Below are positions 7,756 to 17,717 of a DNA stretch of 17,717 nt, in pieces. The stretch's first letter is position 1. Every line of letters starts with the position of its first letter. The notes beneath the pieces are model-generated. The model was not told the origin of the DNA. It did no database searches and saw only the letters and a list, made by a program, of their open reading frames with translations. Origin of the DNA: Bacteroidota bacterium (GTDB lineage: Bacteria > Bacteroidota > Bacteroidia > Bacteroidales > JADFUO01); contig JADFUO010000258.1 in the NCBI GenBank assembly GCA_015222115.1, positions 1 to 17,717 on the forward strand. Reading direction: 5' to 3'. The translations under genes were made by a program, and so were the position numbers.

Positions 7756-10700
7756 TTATTTAAGTTCATCTTCCAAATTTATGCTTTCTTCTTTCTTTGC
7801 AGTCATTAATACATCATATTCTTCTTTTGAACCGACAATAATATTATCATACTCTCTTAATCCGGTACCTGCAGGAATTTTATGACCAACAATTACATTT
7901 TCTTTCAATCCGAGTAGCTCGTCGGATTTGGCATTTATTGCGGCCATAGTTAAAACTTTTGTAGTTTCCTGGAATGAAGCAGCAGAAATAAAACTTTTGG
8001 TTTGTAATGAGGCTTTTGTTATTCCCTGCAGTACCTGCCGTGCAGTTGCCGGTTGGGCATCGCGTGATTCAACTAATTTTTTGTCTTTTCGTTTAAGAAC
8101 AGAATTATCATCTCTTAATTTCCTGGCGCTAACAATTTGTCCGGATTTAAATATAGCAGAATCACCCGGGTCAATAATAACTTTTTTGCCGAATATTTCG
8201 TCATTTTCATCCTGAAAGCCAATTTTGTTAACCAGTTCGCCTTCAAGAAATTTTGTATCACCGGGGTCGGCAACTTCAACTTTACGCATCATTTGGCGTA
8301 CGATTACCTCAAAATGTTTATCGTTAATTTTAACTCCTTGTAAACGATATACTTCCTGGATTTCATCAACAATATATTCCTGAACTTTCATCGGTCCTTT
8401 AATTGCAAGGATGTCGGCAGGTGTCATAGCACCTTCTGAAAGTGGTGTTCCTGCTTTAACATAATCATTTTCTTGTGCAAGTATTTGTTTTGATGTTGAA
8501 ATCAAATAATGTTTTTCTTCGCCGGTTTTTGAAGTAATAATTATTTCACGGTTTCCTCTTTTTAATTTAGCTCCAAAAGAAACAACACCATCAATTTCTG
8601 AAACCGAAGCAGGGTCGGAAGGATTTCGGGCTTCAAACAATTCTGTAACCCTTGGAAGACCTCCTGTGATATCACCTGATTTTCCGATAGCTCTTGGAAT
8701 CTTTACTAAAATTTCTCCGGCTTTAATTTTATTGATTTCATCAACTATTATATGTGCCCCAACGGGAATATCATAAGACTTGATTACTTGGTTATCTGAT
8801 GATAATATTTTGATTGTCGGATTTTTAGTTTTAATTCGTGTTTCAATAATCACTTTATCATGATAACCTGTTTGTTCATCTGATTCAACCCTGTAAGTTT
8901 GACCTTCAATAATATTTTCAAAAGCAATTTTTCCGTCAACTTCTGATAAGATAACGGCATTATACGGATCCCAATCGCTGATAAAATCACCTTTTTTAAC
9001 TTCATCACCATTGTTAAAATAAAGATTGGCACCATAAGGAATATTTCCTGATGCTAATACAATATTTGTATTTTTGTGAATAATTTTCATTTCAGCAGAC
9101 CTGCCAATAACTATGTTATATTTTTTACCCTCAGAGTTGGTATATTCAACTGATCTGAGTTCGTCAAATTCAATAATTCCATCGTATTTGGCTTCAATTT
9201 TTGATGATATGGCAATGTTTGATGCTGTACCTCCAACGTGGAATGTTCTGAGAGTTAACTGAGTACCTGGTTCACCAATTGATTGTGCAGCAATAACACC
9301 AACTGCTTCTCCTTTTTGAACCATTAGTCCTGATGCAAGATTACGGCCGTAGCATTTTGCACAAACCCCTTTTTTGGCTTCACAAGTTAAAACAGATCTG
9401 ATTTCAACGGAATCAATTGGAGATTCTTCTATCTGTTTTGCAATTTTTTCAGTTATCTCGTCTCCGGCTTTAATAATTAATTCTGCGGTTTGCGGATGAT
9501 AAATATCATGGAGAGCAACACGACCTAAAATCCTGTCGTGTAATGTTTCTACAATTTCTTCATTTTTTTTCAAAGCGGTATTTGTAAGACCTCTTAAGGT
9601 TCCGCAATCTCTTTCTGAAATTATAACATCCTGAGAAACATCAACAAGACGGCGGGTTAAATAACCGGCATCGGCTGTTTTAAGAGCTGTATCAGCCAAA
9701 CCTTTTCTCGCTCCATGAGTTGATATAAAATATTCAAGTACTGATAATCCTTCTTTGAAGTTGGAAAGAATTGGGTTTTCAATAATTTCACCACCTTTTG
9801 CGCCTGATTTTTGTGGTTTTGCCATTAAGCCTCTCATTCCTGATAACTGGCGAATTTGTTCTTTTGACCCTCTTGCTCCTGAATCCAACATCATATAAAC
9901 CGAATTAAATCCTTGCTGGTCTTTTGATAATTGATTCATTAAAGTAAGAGTGAGATGTGAATTGGTATGTGTCCAAATATCAATGATCTGATTGTATCTT
10001 TCGTTATTTGTTATGAATCCCATATTATAGTTTGACATAACTTCCTGAACTTCTTTCTTTGCGTCTTCAATAAGTTTTTCTTTAACTTCAGGAATAATGA
10101 TGTCACCCAGGTTAAACGAAAGTCCTCCGTCAAATGCCATTTTAAATCCCAGATCTTTGATGTCATCAAGGAATTGAGCAGTTTTTGCTGTACCTGTTTT
10201 CTTTAAAATATCACCGATAATATCACGTAAAGCCTTCTTAGTAAGTAATTGGTTTATAAATCCGTATTCTTCTGGTACAACCATGTTAAACAAAATACGG
10301 CCTACAGTTGTTTCAATTAATTTATCAACGGTTTCGTCACCTTCTTTATCTTTGATCTTTACATTGATAATAGCATGTAAATCAACTTTTCCTTCATTGA
10401 ATGCAATTATTACCTCTTCGGGTGAATAGAATCGATATCCTTCACCTTTCACTATATGTTTCTTAGTACTTTTTCGCCCTTTGGTCATATAGTAAAGGCC
10501 TAATACCATATCCTGTGAAGGAACTGTGATTGGAGCACCATTAGCAGGGTTCAAAATGTTATGAGATGCAAGCATTAATATCTGTGATTCAAGAATAGCT
10601 GCATTACCGAGTGGAATATGGACTGCCATCTGGTCGCCATCAAAGTCGGCATTAAATGCTGTACAAACCAATGGATGTAATTGTATGGCTTTGCCTTCAA

Positions 10701-12066
10701 TTAATTTTGGTTGGAATGCCTGGATTCCGAGTCGGTGCAAAGTAGGAGCACGGTTTAAAAGAATCGGGTGCCCCTTCAAAATATTTTCAAGTATATCCCA
10801 AACAACAGGGTCTTTACGGTCAACGATTTTTTTAGCCGATTTTACAGTTTTAATTATACCTCTTTCAAGCATTTTGCGAATAATAAAAGGCTTGAACAAT
10901 TCGCTTGCCATATCTTTCGGAAGTCCACATTCATGAAGTTTTAATTCAGGTCCGACAACGATAACCGAACGTCCTGAATAGTCAACTCTTTTACCTAAAA
11001 GATTTTGACGGAAACGACCTTGTTTTCCTTTTAAGCTGTCGCTTAAAGATTTAAGAGCCCTGTTGGATTCGGTTTTTACCGAACTGGCTTTTCTTGAGTT
11101 GTCAAATAATGAGTCAACGGCTTCCTGCAACATACGTTTCTCATTACGCATTATTACATCGGGAGCTTTTATTTCAATTAATCTTTTTAGTCTGTTATTT
11201 CTGATGATAACCCTTCTGTAGAGATCATTAAGGTCGGAAGTTGCAAATCTGCCACCATCAAGCGGAACCAAAGGACGTAATTCGGGAGGAATTACAGGAA
11301 CAACTTTTACAATCATCCATTCAGGGCGATTTTCAATACGGTTTCTGGAATCCCTGAAAGCTTCAAAAACCTGTAATCGTTTTAGTGCATCTGCTTTACG
11401 TTGTTGGGATGTTTCGGTGTTTGCTTTATGTCTTAATTCATAAGAAAATTTATCAAGGTCAAGACGGGCTAAAATGTCACATAATGCTTCGGCACCCATT
11501 TTTGCGATGAATTTATCGGGGTCGCTGTCGTCTAAGTATTGATTTTCGGGTGGGATGTTATCCATTATGTCAAAATATTCTTCTTCGGTAAGGAAATCAA
11601 GATATTTAATACCATCAGCTTCTTTAATGCCTGAGTTTATTACAATATATTTTTCATAATAGATAATTGATTCAAGTTTTTTTGTTTGTAAACCGAGCAA
11701 AGCACCGATTTTATTTGGTAACGACCTGAAGAACCAGATATGAGCCACAGGAACAACCAGTTGAATATGTCCCATTCTTTCTCTACGGACTTTTTTTTCG
11801 GTTACTTCAACGCCGCATCTGTCGCAAACTATACCTTTATAACGAATTCTTTTATATTTTCCGCAATGACATTCCCAGTCTTTAACAGGGCCAAAAATCC
11901 TTTCGCAGAATAATCCGTCTCTTTCAGGTTTATATGTCCTGTAATTGATAGTTTCAGGCTTTAAAACTTCACCACATGAACGTTCAAGAATTGCTTCTGG
12001 TGAAGAAATACTAATTGTTATTTTAGAAAAATCTTTGTTTACGGTATTATCTTTTCTGAAAGCCAT
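7756..12066 (-). CDS. rpoC: DNA-directed RNA polymerase subunit beta'
   Basis: The largest RNA polymerase subunit (1436 aa, normal for Bacteroidetes), which forms with beta the catalytic cleft. The N-terminal zinc-binding motif is intact (C66, C68, C81, C84). The Mg-binding catalytic loop NADFDGD lies at 472-478 with D474, D476 and D478 holding the active-site metal. The second zinc site is formed by the Cys in [10 protein letters not shown] (about 820) and the cluster [12 protein letters not shown] (about 892-903). The bridge-helix/trigger-loop region, including [16 protein letters not shown], lies at about 925-945. The gene starts 29 bases after the rpoB stop with no promoter or terminator visible between, so the two are co-transcribed. 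The ATG start gives MAFRKDNT, consistent with relatives. No frameshift or unusual insertion was seen. Confidence 0.99.
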   Translation of the reverse strand: MAFRKDNTVNKDFSKITISISSPEAILERSCGEVLKPETINYRTYKPERDGLFCERIFGPVKDWECHCGKYKRIRYKGIVCDRCGVEVTEKKVRRERMGHIQLVVPVAHIWFFRSLPNKIGALLGLQTKKLESIIYYEKYIVINSGIKEADGIKYLDFLTEEEYFDIMDNIPPENQYLDDSDPDKFIAKMGAEALCDILARLDLDKFSYELRHKANTETSQQRKADALKRLQVFEAFRDSRNRIENRPEWMIVKVVPVIPPELRPLVPLDGGRFATSDLNDLYRRVIIRNNRLKRLIEIKAPDVIMRNEKRMLQEAVDSLFDNSRKASSVKTESNRALKSLSDSLKGKQGRFRQNLLGKRVDYSGRSVIVVGPELKLHECGLPKDMASELFKPFIIRKMLERGIIKTVKSAKKIVDRKDPVVWDILENILKGHPILLNRAPTLHRLGIQAFQPKLIEGKAIQLHPLVCTAFNADFDGDQMAVHIPLGNAAILESQILMLASHNILNPANGAPITVPSQDMVLGLYYMTKGRKSTKKHIVKGEGYRFYSPEEVIIAFNEGKVDLHAIINVKIKDKEGDETVDKLIETTVGRILFNMVVPEEYGFINQLLTKKALRDIIGDILKKTGTAKTAQFLDDIKDLGFKMAFDGGLSFNLGDIIIPEVKEKLIEDAKKEVQEVMSNYNMGFITNNERYNQIIDIWTHTNSHLTLTLMNQLSKDQQGFNSVYMMLDSGARGSKEQIRQLSGMRGLMAKPQKSGAKGGEIIENPILSNFKEGLSVLEYFISTHGARKGLADTALKTADAGYLTRRLVDVSQDVIISERDCGTLRGLTNTALKKNEEIVETLHDRILGRVALHDIYHPQTAELIIKAGDEITEKIAKQIEESPIDSVEIRSVLTCEAKKGVCAKCYGRNLASGLMVQKGEAVGVIAAQSIGEPGTQLTLRTFHVGGTASNIAISSKIEAKYDGIIEFDELRSVEYTNSEGKKYNIVIGRSAEMKIIHKNTNIVLASGNIPYGANLYFNNGDEVKKGDFISDWDPYNAVILSEVDGKIAFENIIEGQTYRVESDEQTGYHDKVIIETRIKTKNPTIKILSSDNQVIKSYDIPVGAHIIVDEINKIKAGEILVKIPRAIGKSGDITGGLPRVTELFEARNPSDPASVSEIDGVVSFGAKLKRGNREIIITSKTGEEKHYLISTSKQILAQENDYVKAGTPLSEGAMTPADILAIKGPMKVQEYIVDEIQEVYRLQGVKINDKHFEVIVRQMMRKVEVADPGDTKFLEGELVNKIGFQDENDEIFGKKVIIDPGDSAIFKSGQIVSARKLRDDNSVLKRKDKKLVESRDAQPATARQVLQGITKASLQTKSFISAASFQETTKVLTMAAINAKSDELLGLKENVIVGHKIPAGTGLREYDNIIVGSKEEYDVLMTAKKEESINLEDELK

Positions 12067-12095
12067 ATTTTGAAATTAATAAAAAGTTAAATTTG

Positions 12096-15000
12096 TTAAT
12101 CAAATGTGATGTTTAATCCAAGTCCTCTTAATTCATGTATTAGAACGTTGAATGATTCGGGGATGCCTGGAGTTGGCATGTTTTCACCTTTAACAATTGA
12201 TTCATATGCTTTGGCTCTGCCTATAACATCATCGGATTTTACTGTAAGTATTTCCTGAAGAACATTAGCAGCACCGAATGCTTCAATTGCCCAAACTTCC
12301 ATTTCTCCGAATCTTTGTCCTCCAAACTGGGCTTTACCACCAAGAGGTTGCTGAGTGATTAATGAATATGGTCCTATTGAACGGGCATGCATTTTATCGT
12401 CAACCATATGATGTAGCTTCAATATGTATATATAACCGACAGTTGCCGGTTGATCAAAACGCTTGCCAGTGCAGCCATCATAGAGGTGAATTTTACCATT
12501 CTCGGGCAACTCAGCTTTTCTCATATATTCGTTTATCTGGTCAATAGTGGCACCATCAAAGATTGGGGATGAAAATTTCAAATCTAATTTTTTTCCTGCC
12601 CAACCAAGTACGGTTTCATAAATCTGTCCAAGATTCATTCGTGAAGGCACACCCAAAGGATTAAGAACAATATCAACTGGAGTTCCATCTTCAAGGAATG
12701 GCATATCTTCTTCACGGACAATCTTTGCAACTATACCTTTGTTTCCGTGCCTACCTGCCATTTTATCACCGACTTTTAGTTTTCTTTTTTTAGCAACAAA
12801 AACTTTAGCCATCTTAACAATCCCATTAGGTAATTCATCACCAACAGTTGCAACAAATTTCTTACGGTTATATATTCCTAATAATTCTTTGTATTTGATA
12901 TTATGGTTGTTGATAAGAGTTTTGATTAATTTATTCTTTACTTTATCTGTTGTCCATTTATTAGGATTTATGTCAGTGTAATCAATATTAGCAAGTATTT
13001 TTTGAGTGAATTTTGATTTTTTAGAGATTATTTCTTCTTTAAAATTATTATAAACACCTTGTGAAGTTCTACCACTTACCAAAATAGTTAACTTATCAAC
13101 GAGCTTTGTTTTTAGTTCGGCAACATTTTTTTGATGTTCTTCATCAAGAATGTTAGTAACATCCTTTTCTTTCGCTTTGGTTTTTCTATCTTTAATTATA
13201 CGTGAAAAAAGTTTTTTATCAATAACAACACCTTTCATTGAAGGAGGAGCTTTAAGGGAAGCATTTTTAACGTCTCCTGCTTTATCTCCGAATATTGCTC
13301 TTAATAATTTTTCTTCGGGAGTTGGGTCACTTTCACCTTTAGGTGTGATTTTACCAATTAAAATATCACCTTCATTAACTTCAGCACCGACTCTTATTAA
13401 TCCGTTCTCATCCAATTCTTTAGTTGCTTCGGTACTTACATTGGGAATATCGTTGGTTAATTCTTCAACGCCACGTTTTGTATCTCTTACTTCAAGAGAG
13501 AATTCTTCAATATGGATAGAAGTAAATATATCTTCTTTAACAACTTTTTCAGAAATAACAATTGCATCTTCAAAGTTATATCCTTTCCATGGCATGAATG
13601 CAACCATCAGATTTCTTCCTAAAGCCAATTCACCGTTTTGGGTAGCATAACCTTCGCAAAGAACCTGATCTTTAACAACTTTATCGCCTTTTTTTACGAC
13701 AGGACGAAGATTAATACAGGTATTTTGATTTGTTCTTGAAAATTTAGTAAGATGATAATTTTTAACATCATCATCAAAACTTACCAATTTTTCATTTTCG
13801 TCTCTTGTGTATCTTATAATTATCTCACTTGAGTCAACATATTCAACTATTCCGTCACCTTCGGCATTAATAAGCACTCTTGAATCGTGCGCAACACAGG
13901 CTTCAATACCTGTTCCAACAATAGGTGTCTCGTTGTTTAACAAAGGAACAGCTTGCCGCATCATGTTTGATCCCATTAAAGCCCTGTTAGCATCATCATG
14001 TTCAAGAAACGGAATTAATGATGCTGCTATGGATGCTATCTGGTTGGGAGCAATGTCAATTAAGTCAACTTTTTCTTTTTCAATAATAGGATAATCGGCT
14101 AAATATCTTGCTTTTACTATGTCGTTCTGAAAAGTACAACCATCATCTTTAAGTATTGTATTAGCCTGGGCAATAATTTTACTTTCTTCTTCTTCTGCGC
14201 TTAAATAAATAGGTTTTTCTTTTAATTGAATCACTCCATTTTCTACTTTACGGTAAGGAGTTTCAATGAAACCAAGTTTATTGATCTTTGCATAAACACA
14301 AAGTGAAGATATCAAACCAATGTTAGGACCTTCTGGTGTTTCAATAGTACATAAACGGCCATAATGTGTATAATGGACATCACGTACTTCAAATCCGGCT
14401 CTTTCGCGTGAAAGTCCACCCGGGCCTAATGCAGATACACGTCTTTTATGAGTTAGCTCAGCCAATGGATTAGTTTGATCCATAAACTGAGACAACTGAT
14501 TGGTTCCGAAAAATGAGTTTATTACCGAAGATAAAGTTTTAGCGTTAATAAGATCAGTAGGAGTGAAGACTTCGTTATCCCTGACGTTCATTCTTTCGCG
14601 TATAGTCCTTGACATACGTGCCAGCCCGATACCGAACTGTGTGTATAATTGTTCTCCAACTGTTCGCACTCTACGGTTACTTAAATGATCAATGTCGTCA
14701 ACTTCGGTTTTTGCATTAACAAGTTCAATAAGATATTTAATTATTGAAATAATATCTTCTTTTGTTAATACTTTGATGTCGGTATTAGTATCGGTTCCGA
14801 GTTTTTTATTAATCCTGTATCTTCCTACGTCTCCCAAGTCATATCTTTTGTCGGAGAAGAATAATTTTTCAATTATTCCACGTGCAGTTTCTTCATCAGG
14901 AGGTTCGGCATTACGTAATTGGCGATAAATAAATTCAACTGCTTCTTTTTCAGAGTTTGCAGTATCTTTTTGTAATGTGTTGAAGATAATGCTGTAATCG

Positions 15001-15905
15001 TTTGCAGCTACATCGTCTCTGTGAAGCAGAATTGTTTTAATTCCTGAGTCAATAATTTGGTCAATGTGTTTATTTTCAAGTACTGTTTCCCTGTCAATAA
15101 TAACTTCGGTACGTTCGATTGAAACAACTTCACCTGTATCTTCATCAACAAAATCTTCAATCCATGATTTTAACACTCTTGCTGCTAACTTGCGGCCTTT
15201 TACACGTTTTAAACCTACTTTGGTGGCTTTTATTTCTTCGGCAAGATTAAAAATTTCAAGGATATCTTTATCGCTTTCATAGCCGATAGCTCTCAATAAT
15301 GTGGTTACGGGTAATTTTTTCTTCCTGTCAATGTATGCATACATAACATTATTGATGTCTGTAGTAAACTCCATCCAAGAACCCTTGAAAGGAATAATCC
15401 TTGCTGAGTATAACTGCGAGCCATTTGCATGAAAACTGGTACCAAAAAATACCCCGGGTGACCTGTGTAATTGAGAAACAACAACCCTTTCGGCACCATT
15501 AATCATAAAAGTGCCTTTTGGAGTCATGTATGGTATCATACCCAGATAAACATCCTGAATGATAGTTTCAAAATCTTCGTGGTCAGGGTCGGTACAATAT
15601 AACTTTAGTTTTGCTTTAAGAGGAACGCTATATGTTAAACCCCTTTCAATGCATTCTTCAATTGAATACCTGGGTGGGTCAATAAAATAATCCCGGAATT
15701 CAAGGACAAAGTTATTACGCGAATCTGTTATTGGAAAGTTTTCGCTGAAAACTTTAAATAATCCTTCGTTAACACGATTTTCAGGATTAGTTTCCAATTG
15801 GAAGAAATCCTGAAAAGATTTTATCTGAATATCAAGAAAATCAGGATATTCTTCATGAATTTTTGTAGAAGCGAAATTTATTCTTTCAGTTTTTTTTAAA
15901 GCCAA
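12096..15905 (-). CDS. rpoB: DNA-directed RNA polymerase subunit beta, TTG start
   Basis: RNA polymerase beta subunit (1269 aa), partner of beta' in the catalytic core and target of rifamycins. The rifampicin pocket [20 protein letters not shown] is wild type: D476, H486, R489, S491 and L493 correspond to E. coli D516, H526, R529, S531 and L533, so no resistance mutation is seen. The active-site segment [12 protein letters not shown] includes K1048 and K1056 (E. coli K1065 and K1073). A charged, Lys-rich insertion of roughly 120 residues (about 910-1030) precedes this motif, in the area where lineage-specific beta insertions occur. The start is TTG: the conserved N-terminus [12 protein letters not shown] begins right after it, an in-frame TAA lies five codons upstream (15918-15920), and no ATG or GTG lies between. 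A candidate promoter and a hairpin occupy the 132-base gap before it. Confidence 0.99.
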   Translation of the reverse strand: MALKKTERINFASTKIHEEYPDFLDIQIKSFQDFFQLETNPENRVNEGLFKVFSENFPITDSRNNFVLEFRDYFIDPPRYSIEECIERGLTYSVPLKAKLKLYCTDPDHEDFETIIQDVYLGMIPYMTPKGTFMINGAERVVVSQLHRSPGVFFGTSFHANGSQLYSARIIPFKGSWMEFTTDINNVMYAYIDRKKKLPVTTLLRAIGYESDKDILEIFNLAEEIKATKVGLKRVKGRKLAARVLKSWIEDFVDEDTGEVVSIERTEVIIDRETVLENKHIDQIIDSGIKTILLHRDDVAANDYSIIFNTLQKDTANSEKEAVEFIYRQLRNAEPPDEETARGIIEKLFFSDKRYDLGDVGRYRINKKLGTDTNTDIKVLTKEDIISIIKYLIELVNAKTEVDDIDHLSNRRVRTVGEQLYTQFGIGLARMSRTIRERMNVRDNEVFTPTDLINAKTLSSVINSFFGTNQLSQFMDQTNPLAELTHKRRVSALGPGGLSRERAGFEVRDVHYTHYGRLCTIETPEGPNIGLISSLCVYAKINKLGFIETPYRKVENGVIQLKEKPIYLSAEEEESKIIAQANTILKDDGCTFQNDIVKARYLADYPIIEKEKVDLIDIAPNQIASIAASLIPFLEHDDANRALMGSNMMRQAVPLLNNETPIVGTGIEACVAHDSRVLINAEGDGIVEYVDSSEIIIRYTRDENEKLVSFDDDVKNYHLTKFSRTNQNTCINLRPVVKKGDKVVKDQVLCEGYATQNGELALGRNLMVAFMPWKGYNFEDAIVISEKVVKEDIFTSIHIEEFSLEVRDTKRGVEELTNDIPNVSTEATKELDENGLIRVGAEVNEGDILIGKITPKGESDPTPEEKLLRAIFGDKAGDVKNASLKAPPSMKGVVIDKKLFSRIIKDRKTKAKEKDVTNILDEEHQKNVAELKTKLVDKLTILVSGRTSQGVYNNFKEEIISKKSKFTQKILANIDYTDINPNKWTTDKVKNKLIKTLINNHNIKYKELLGIYNRKKFVATVGDELPNGIVKMAKVFVAKKRKLKVGDKMAGRHGNKGIVAKIVREEDMPFLEDGTPVDIVLNPLGVPSRMNLGQIYETVLGWAGKKLDLKFSSPIFDGATIDQINEYMRKAELPENGKIHLYDGCTGKRFDQPATVGYIYILKLHHMVDDKMHARSIGPYSLITQQPLGGKAQFGGQRFGEMEVWAIEAFGAANVLQEILTVKSDDVIGRAKAYESIVKGENMPTPGIPESFNVLIHELRGLGLNITFD

Positions 15906-15921
15906 GATTTTAAGTTTTTAG

Positions 15922-15937
15922 CCTGCCCGGAGACAGG
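15922..15937 (-). promoter_or_regulatory. GC-rich hairpin in the predicted rpoB leader
   Basis: On the minus strand the sequence CCTGTCTCCGGGCAGG folds into a 6-bp stem (four GC-rich pairs, one U-G, one C-G) with a UCCG loop. The wobble makes it stable in minus-strand RNA but mismatched in plus-strand RNA. It ends 16 bases before the TTG start of rpoB and has no T-run after it, so it is not an intrinsic terminator. It stands out as a GC island in very AT-rich DNA. A translational control element, an RNA processing site and a copy of a small dispersed repeat are all possible. Confidence 0.45.
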
Positions 15938-15970
15938 AGGTTAGAAGTAAATAATATAATAAAAAATTAC

Positions 15971-16001
15971 CAAAATTAGAAGAATACCTTCAATCTGCCA
16001 A
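15971..16001 (-). promoter_or_regulatory. Candidate Bacteroidetes-type promoter for rpoBC
   Basis: On the minus strand, TTG (15999-16001) is followed after 20 bases by TAATTTTG (15971-15978). This matches the known Bacteroidetes housekeeping sigma-factor consensus, a -33 TTG about 19-21 bases before a -7 TAnnTTTG. Transcription would start near 15965 and give a leader of about 60 bases that contains the GC-rich hairpin. Its place between rplL and rpoB suggests extra, separately controlled rpoBC transcription. Assignment is by motif only. Confidence 0.55.
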
Positions 16002-16037
16002 TATTCTAAATTCTATTATTAGTAAATACTAAACCAA

Positions 16038-16418
16038 CTACTTAATTTCAACCTCTGCTCCAGCTTCTTCTAATTGATTCTTTAATGCTTCAGCTTCATC
16101 TTTGGTAACACCTTCTTTTATTGCTTTAGGTGCTGAATCAACTAATTCTTTAGATTCTTTAAGTCCTAAGCTTGTTAATTCTTTTACTAATTTAACTACA
16201 GCTAATTTAGATTGCCCCGGTGCTTTAATGATTACATCAAAAGCAGTTTGTTCTTTGGCTATTTCAGTTTCGCCTGTATCTGCTCCTGGTGCTGCAACTA
16301 CAGCTGCTGCTGCAGCGGGTTCAATTCCGTATTCTTCTTTTAAAATTCCAGCTAATTCGTTAACTTCTTTAACTGTTAAATTAACTAATTGCTCTGCAAA
16401 AGTTTTTAAATCTGCCAT
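16038..16418 (-). CDS. rplL: 50S ribosomal protein L7/L12
   Basis: The acidic stalk protein of the large ribosomal subunit (126 aa), present as dimers on L10 and needed to recruit and activate translational GTPases. The N-terminal dimerisation/L10-binding domain ([26 protein letters not shown] region) is followed by an alanine-rich hinge (about residues 34-45) and the C-terminal factor-binding domain ([22 protein letters not shown] through [11 protein letters not shown] to the end, [10 protein letters not shown]). In the factor-binding helix region the usual VDGAP motif reads VDSAP, a mild variation. It lies 84 bases after rplJ and 132 bases before rpoB on the same strand. The ATG start fits the family exactly. 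Confidence 0.98.
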   Translation of the reverse strand: MADLKTFAEQLVNLTVKEVNELAGILKEEYGIEPAAAAAVVAAPGADTGETEIAKEQTAFDVIIKAPGQSKLAVVKLVKELTSLGLKESKELVDSAPKAIKEGVTKDEAEALKNQLEEAGAEVEIK

Positions 16419-16502
16419 TTTCTATTGTTTTTATAATTATGATTTTCTAAAAATATTTTAAATTTTATTAAAATTCTGCTAAATAACAGAAATGTGAATT
16501 CC

Positions 16503-17024
16503 TTATTCGGATTTTTCGGATAATGTTTTAAGTATTCCGGAAATATTATTTCCGCCGGATTGTAAGGCTGAAATAATATTTTTAACCGGTGATTGCAGTA
16601 ATCCGATAATATCTCCAATGAGTTCGTTCTTAGATTTTATATTTATTAAGAAATTTAACTGATCATCGCCAAGGTATATCATTTCTTCAATGTATGCACA
16701 TTTAAGAATAGGACGGTTAAATTTATTTCTGAATTCTTTGATCAGTTTAGCAGGAGCATTACCTGTTTTAGCAAACATAATAGATGTTGAACCTTTTAAA
16801 GTTTCATATAAAGGTTCAAAATCCTTTTCAACTTTTTCCATTGCTTTTTTTAGCAATGTATTTTTTACAACGGTCAGCTGGATTTCCTTTTTAAAACATA
16901 ATCTTCTTAAGGCAGTAGTATCCTCAGAATTTAAACCGGAAATATCAGTAATATAAAAATATTCGTTGTTAGTTAACTGTTTCTTTAATGAATCAATAAG
17001 CTGATTTTTTTCTTCTTTTCTCAT
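16503..17024 (-). CDS. rplJ: 50S ribosomal protein L10
   Basis: L10 (173 aa) forms the base of the ribosomal stalk: its N-terminal domain binds 23S rRNA and its C-terminal helix carries L7/L12 dimers. The N-terminal part is recognisable from YFYITDISGLNSEDTTALRR and the following LTVVKNTLLKKAM, and the mid part from FNRPILKCAYIEE. The C-terminal segment (LLQSPVKNIISALQSGGNNI) leads into the L12-binding tail. In many bacteria L10 represses its own operon by binding an mRNA leader; here only 28 bases separate rplA from rplJ, so such a leader is not obvious. The ATG start is supported by the MRKEEKNQLIDSLK beginning typical of relatives. Confidence 0.97.
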   Translation of the reverse strand: MRKEEKNQLIDSLKKQLTNNEYFYITDISGLNSEDTTALRRLCFKKEIQLTVVKNTLLKKAMEKVEKDFEPLYETLKGSTSIMFAKTGNAPAKLIKEFRNKFNRPILKCAYIEEMIYLGDDQLNFLINIKSKNELIGDIIGLLQSPVKNIISALQSGGNNISGILKTLSEKSE

Positions 17025-17052
17025 AATATTTTCTTTTGTAGGTAACAGAAAA

Positions 17053-17717
17053 TTATGTGGTTATTGATTTAGATTCAATCTGAATTCCCGGACTCATTGT
17101 ACTTGACATGTAAATACTTTTAATGTAAGTACCTTTTGAAGCAGAGGGTTTTAGTTTGATAATAGTTTGTAATAATTCTTTTGAATTGTCAATAATTTTT
17201 GTGTTTTCAAATGAAGCTTTACCAATTGAATTGTGAATTATTCCAAACTTATCAACTTTAAAGTCAATTTTACCAGCTTTAACTTCTTTAACTGCTTTTC
17301 CAACATCCATTGTAACGGTTCCGGTTTTTGGGTTTGGCATAAGACCTCTTGGTCCTAATATCCTACCCAAAGCACCAACTTTAGGCATTATGCTTGGCAT
17401 GGTAATTACAACGTCGATATCGGTCCATCCGTTTTTAATTTTTTGAATGTATTCATCAAGACCATAATAATCAGCTCCAGCTGCTTTAGCTTCTTCTTCT
17501 TTATCGGGGGTGCACAAAACCAAAACCCTGATGGTTTTTCCTGTACCATGGGGTAAAGTAACTGTGCCTCTAACCATTTGATTAGCTTTACGCGGGTCAA
17601 TACCTAAGCGTATATCTATATCAACTGAAGAATCAAATTTTGTGTAAGTAATATTTTTAACAACATCAACAGCTTCGGTTAATGTATAAATTTTACTTTT
17701 ATCAAATTTTGTTAAAG
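17053..17717 (-). CDS. rplA: 50S ribosomal protein L1 (5' end cut by window edge)
   Basis: L1 forms the mobile stalk at the E site of the large ribosomal subunit and helps release deacylated tRNA. The open frame runs without a stop to the right edge, so the gene is partial here. The internal ATG at 17575-17577 is not the start, because conserved L1 sequence continues upstream of it ([15 protein letters not shown], then [11 protein letters not shown] before [15 protein letters not shown]). About 221 residues are visible; from the usual length of around 230, only roughly the first ten are missing. Other L1 hallmarks are [19 protein letters not shown] and the C-terminal [18 protein letters not shown]. 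It is the first visible gene of the minus-strand cluster, with rplK expected just beyond the edge. Confidence 0.97.
   Translation of the reverse strand, partial: LTKFDKSKIYTLTEAVDVVKNITYTKFDSSVDIDIRLGIDPRKANQMVRGTVTLPHGTGKTIRVLVLCTPDKEEEAKAAGADYYGLDEYIQKIKNGWTDIDVVITMPSIMPKVGALGRILGPRGLMPNPKTGTVTMDVGKAVKEVKAGKIDFKVDKFGIIHNSIGKASFENTKIIDNSKELLQTIIKLKPSASKGTYIKSIYMSSTMSPGIQIESKSITT

Noticed and set aside
13000..13200. Charged insertion in RpoB as a novel domain or intein
   Set aside because: It lacks intein splice motifs and lies where lineage-specific beta insertions are known, so it is most likely the ordinary Bacteroidetes form.
13150..13650. 166-codon plus-strand open frame inside rpoB
   Set aside because: It is an antisense shadow of the well-conserved rpoB coding strand, with no independent start signal or recognisable protein features.
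16102..16461. 119-codon plus-strand open frame across rplL
   Set aside because: It is the antisense image of rplL (low-complexity Ala/Ser/Thr composition mirrors the L12 hinge), so not a separate gene.
16475..16490. AT-rich 6-bp hairpin between rplJ and rplL as an attenuator
   Set aside because: The stem is short, includes a G-U pair, has only a four-T run one base after it, and such hairpins are common by chance in AT-rich DNA.

Overview
The window is an AT-rich stretch of a Bacteroidetes chromosome, probably an environmental Bacteroidales-like lineage. This rests on four things: the RNA polymerase subunits have the length and layout typical of that phylum; a DUF3467 gene follows rpoC directly; Shine-Dalgarno sequences are weak or absent; and a promoter of the Bacteroidetes type (TTG, about 20 bp, TAnnTTTG) lies before rpoB. 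The lineage call is made by eye from protein sequence, without a database search.

Left third (plus strand). An intrinsic terminator at 30-53 closes a transcript that began left of the window. It is followed by an AddA/RecB-like helicase-nuclease (126-3218) for double-strand break processing. A 281-base gap (3219-3499) holds no intact gene, only a short protein-like reading frame on the minus strand that may be a gene remnant. Next is a large exported tricorn-like S41 protease (3500-6772).

Right two thirds (minus strand, read from the right edge leftward). This is the classic ribosomal-protein/RNA-polymerase cluster: rplA (5' end cut by the window edge), rplJ, rplL, rpoB, rpoC. It is extended by a DUF3467 gene 23 bases after rpoC and then by a small predicted outer-membrane beta-barrel protein. 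The last gene meets the protease gene tail to tail with only 4 bases between stop codons, and no convincing terminator is visible there.

The cluster supplies the ribosomal L1 and L10/L12 stalk proteins and the two catalytic subunits of RNA polymerase. The most informative non-coding stretch is the 132-base rplL-rpoB gap. It holds a good candidate rpoBC promoter, a GC-rich hairpin in the predicted leader and an unambiguous TTG start codon for rpoB. These suggest that rpoBC can be expressed separately from the ribosomal-protein genes and that translation of rpoB may be tuned. I see no mobile element, CRISPR array, tRNA or rRNA, and no clearly undescribed multi-gene system; most of the window is ordinary core genome.
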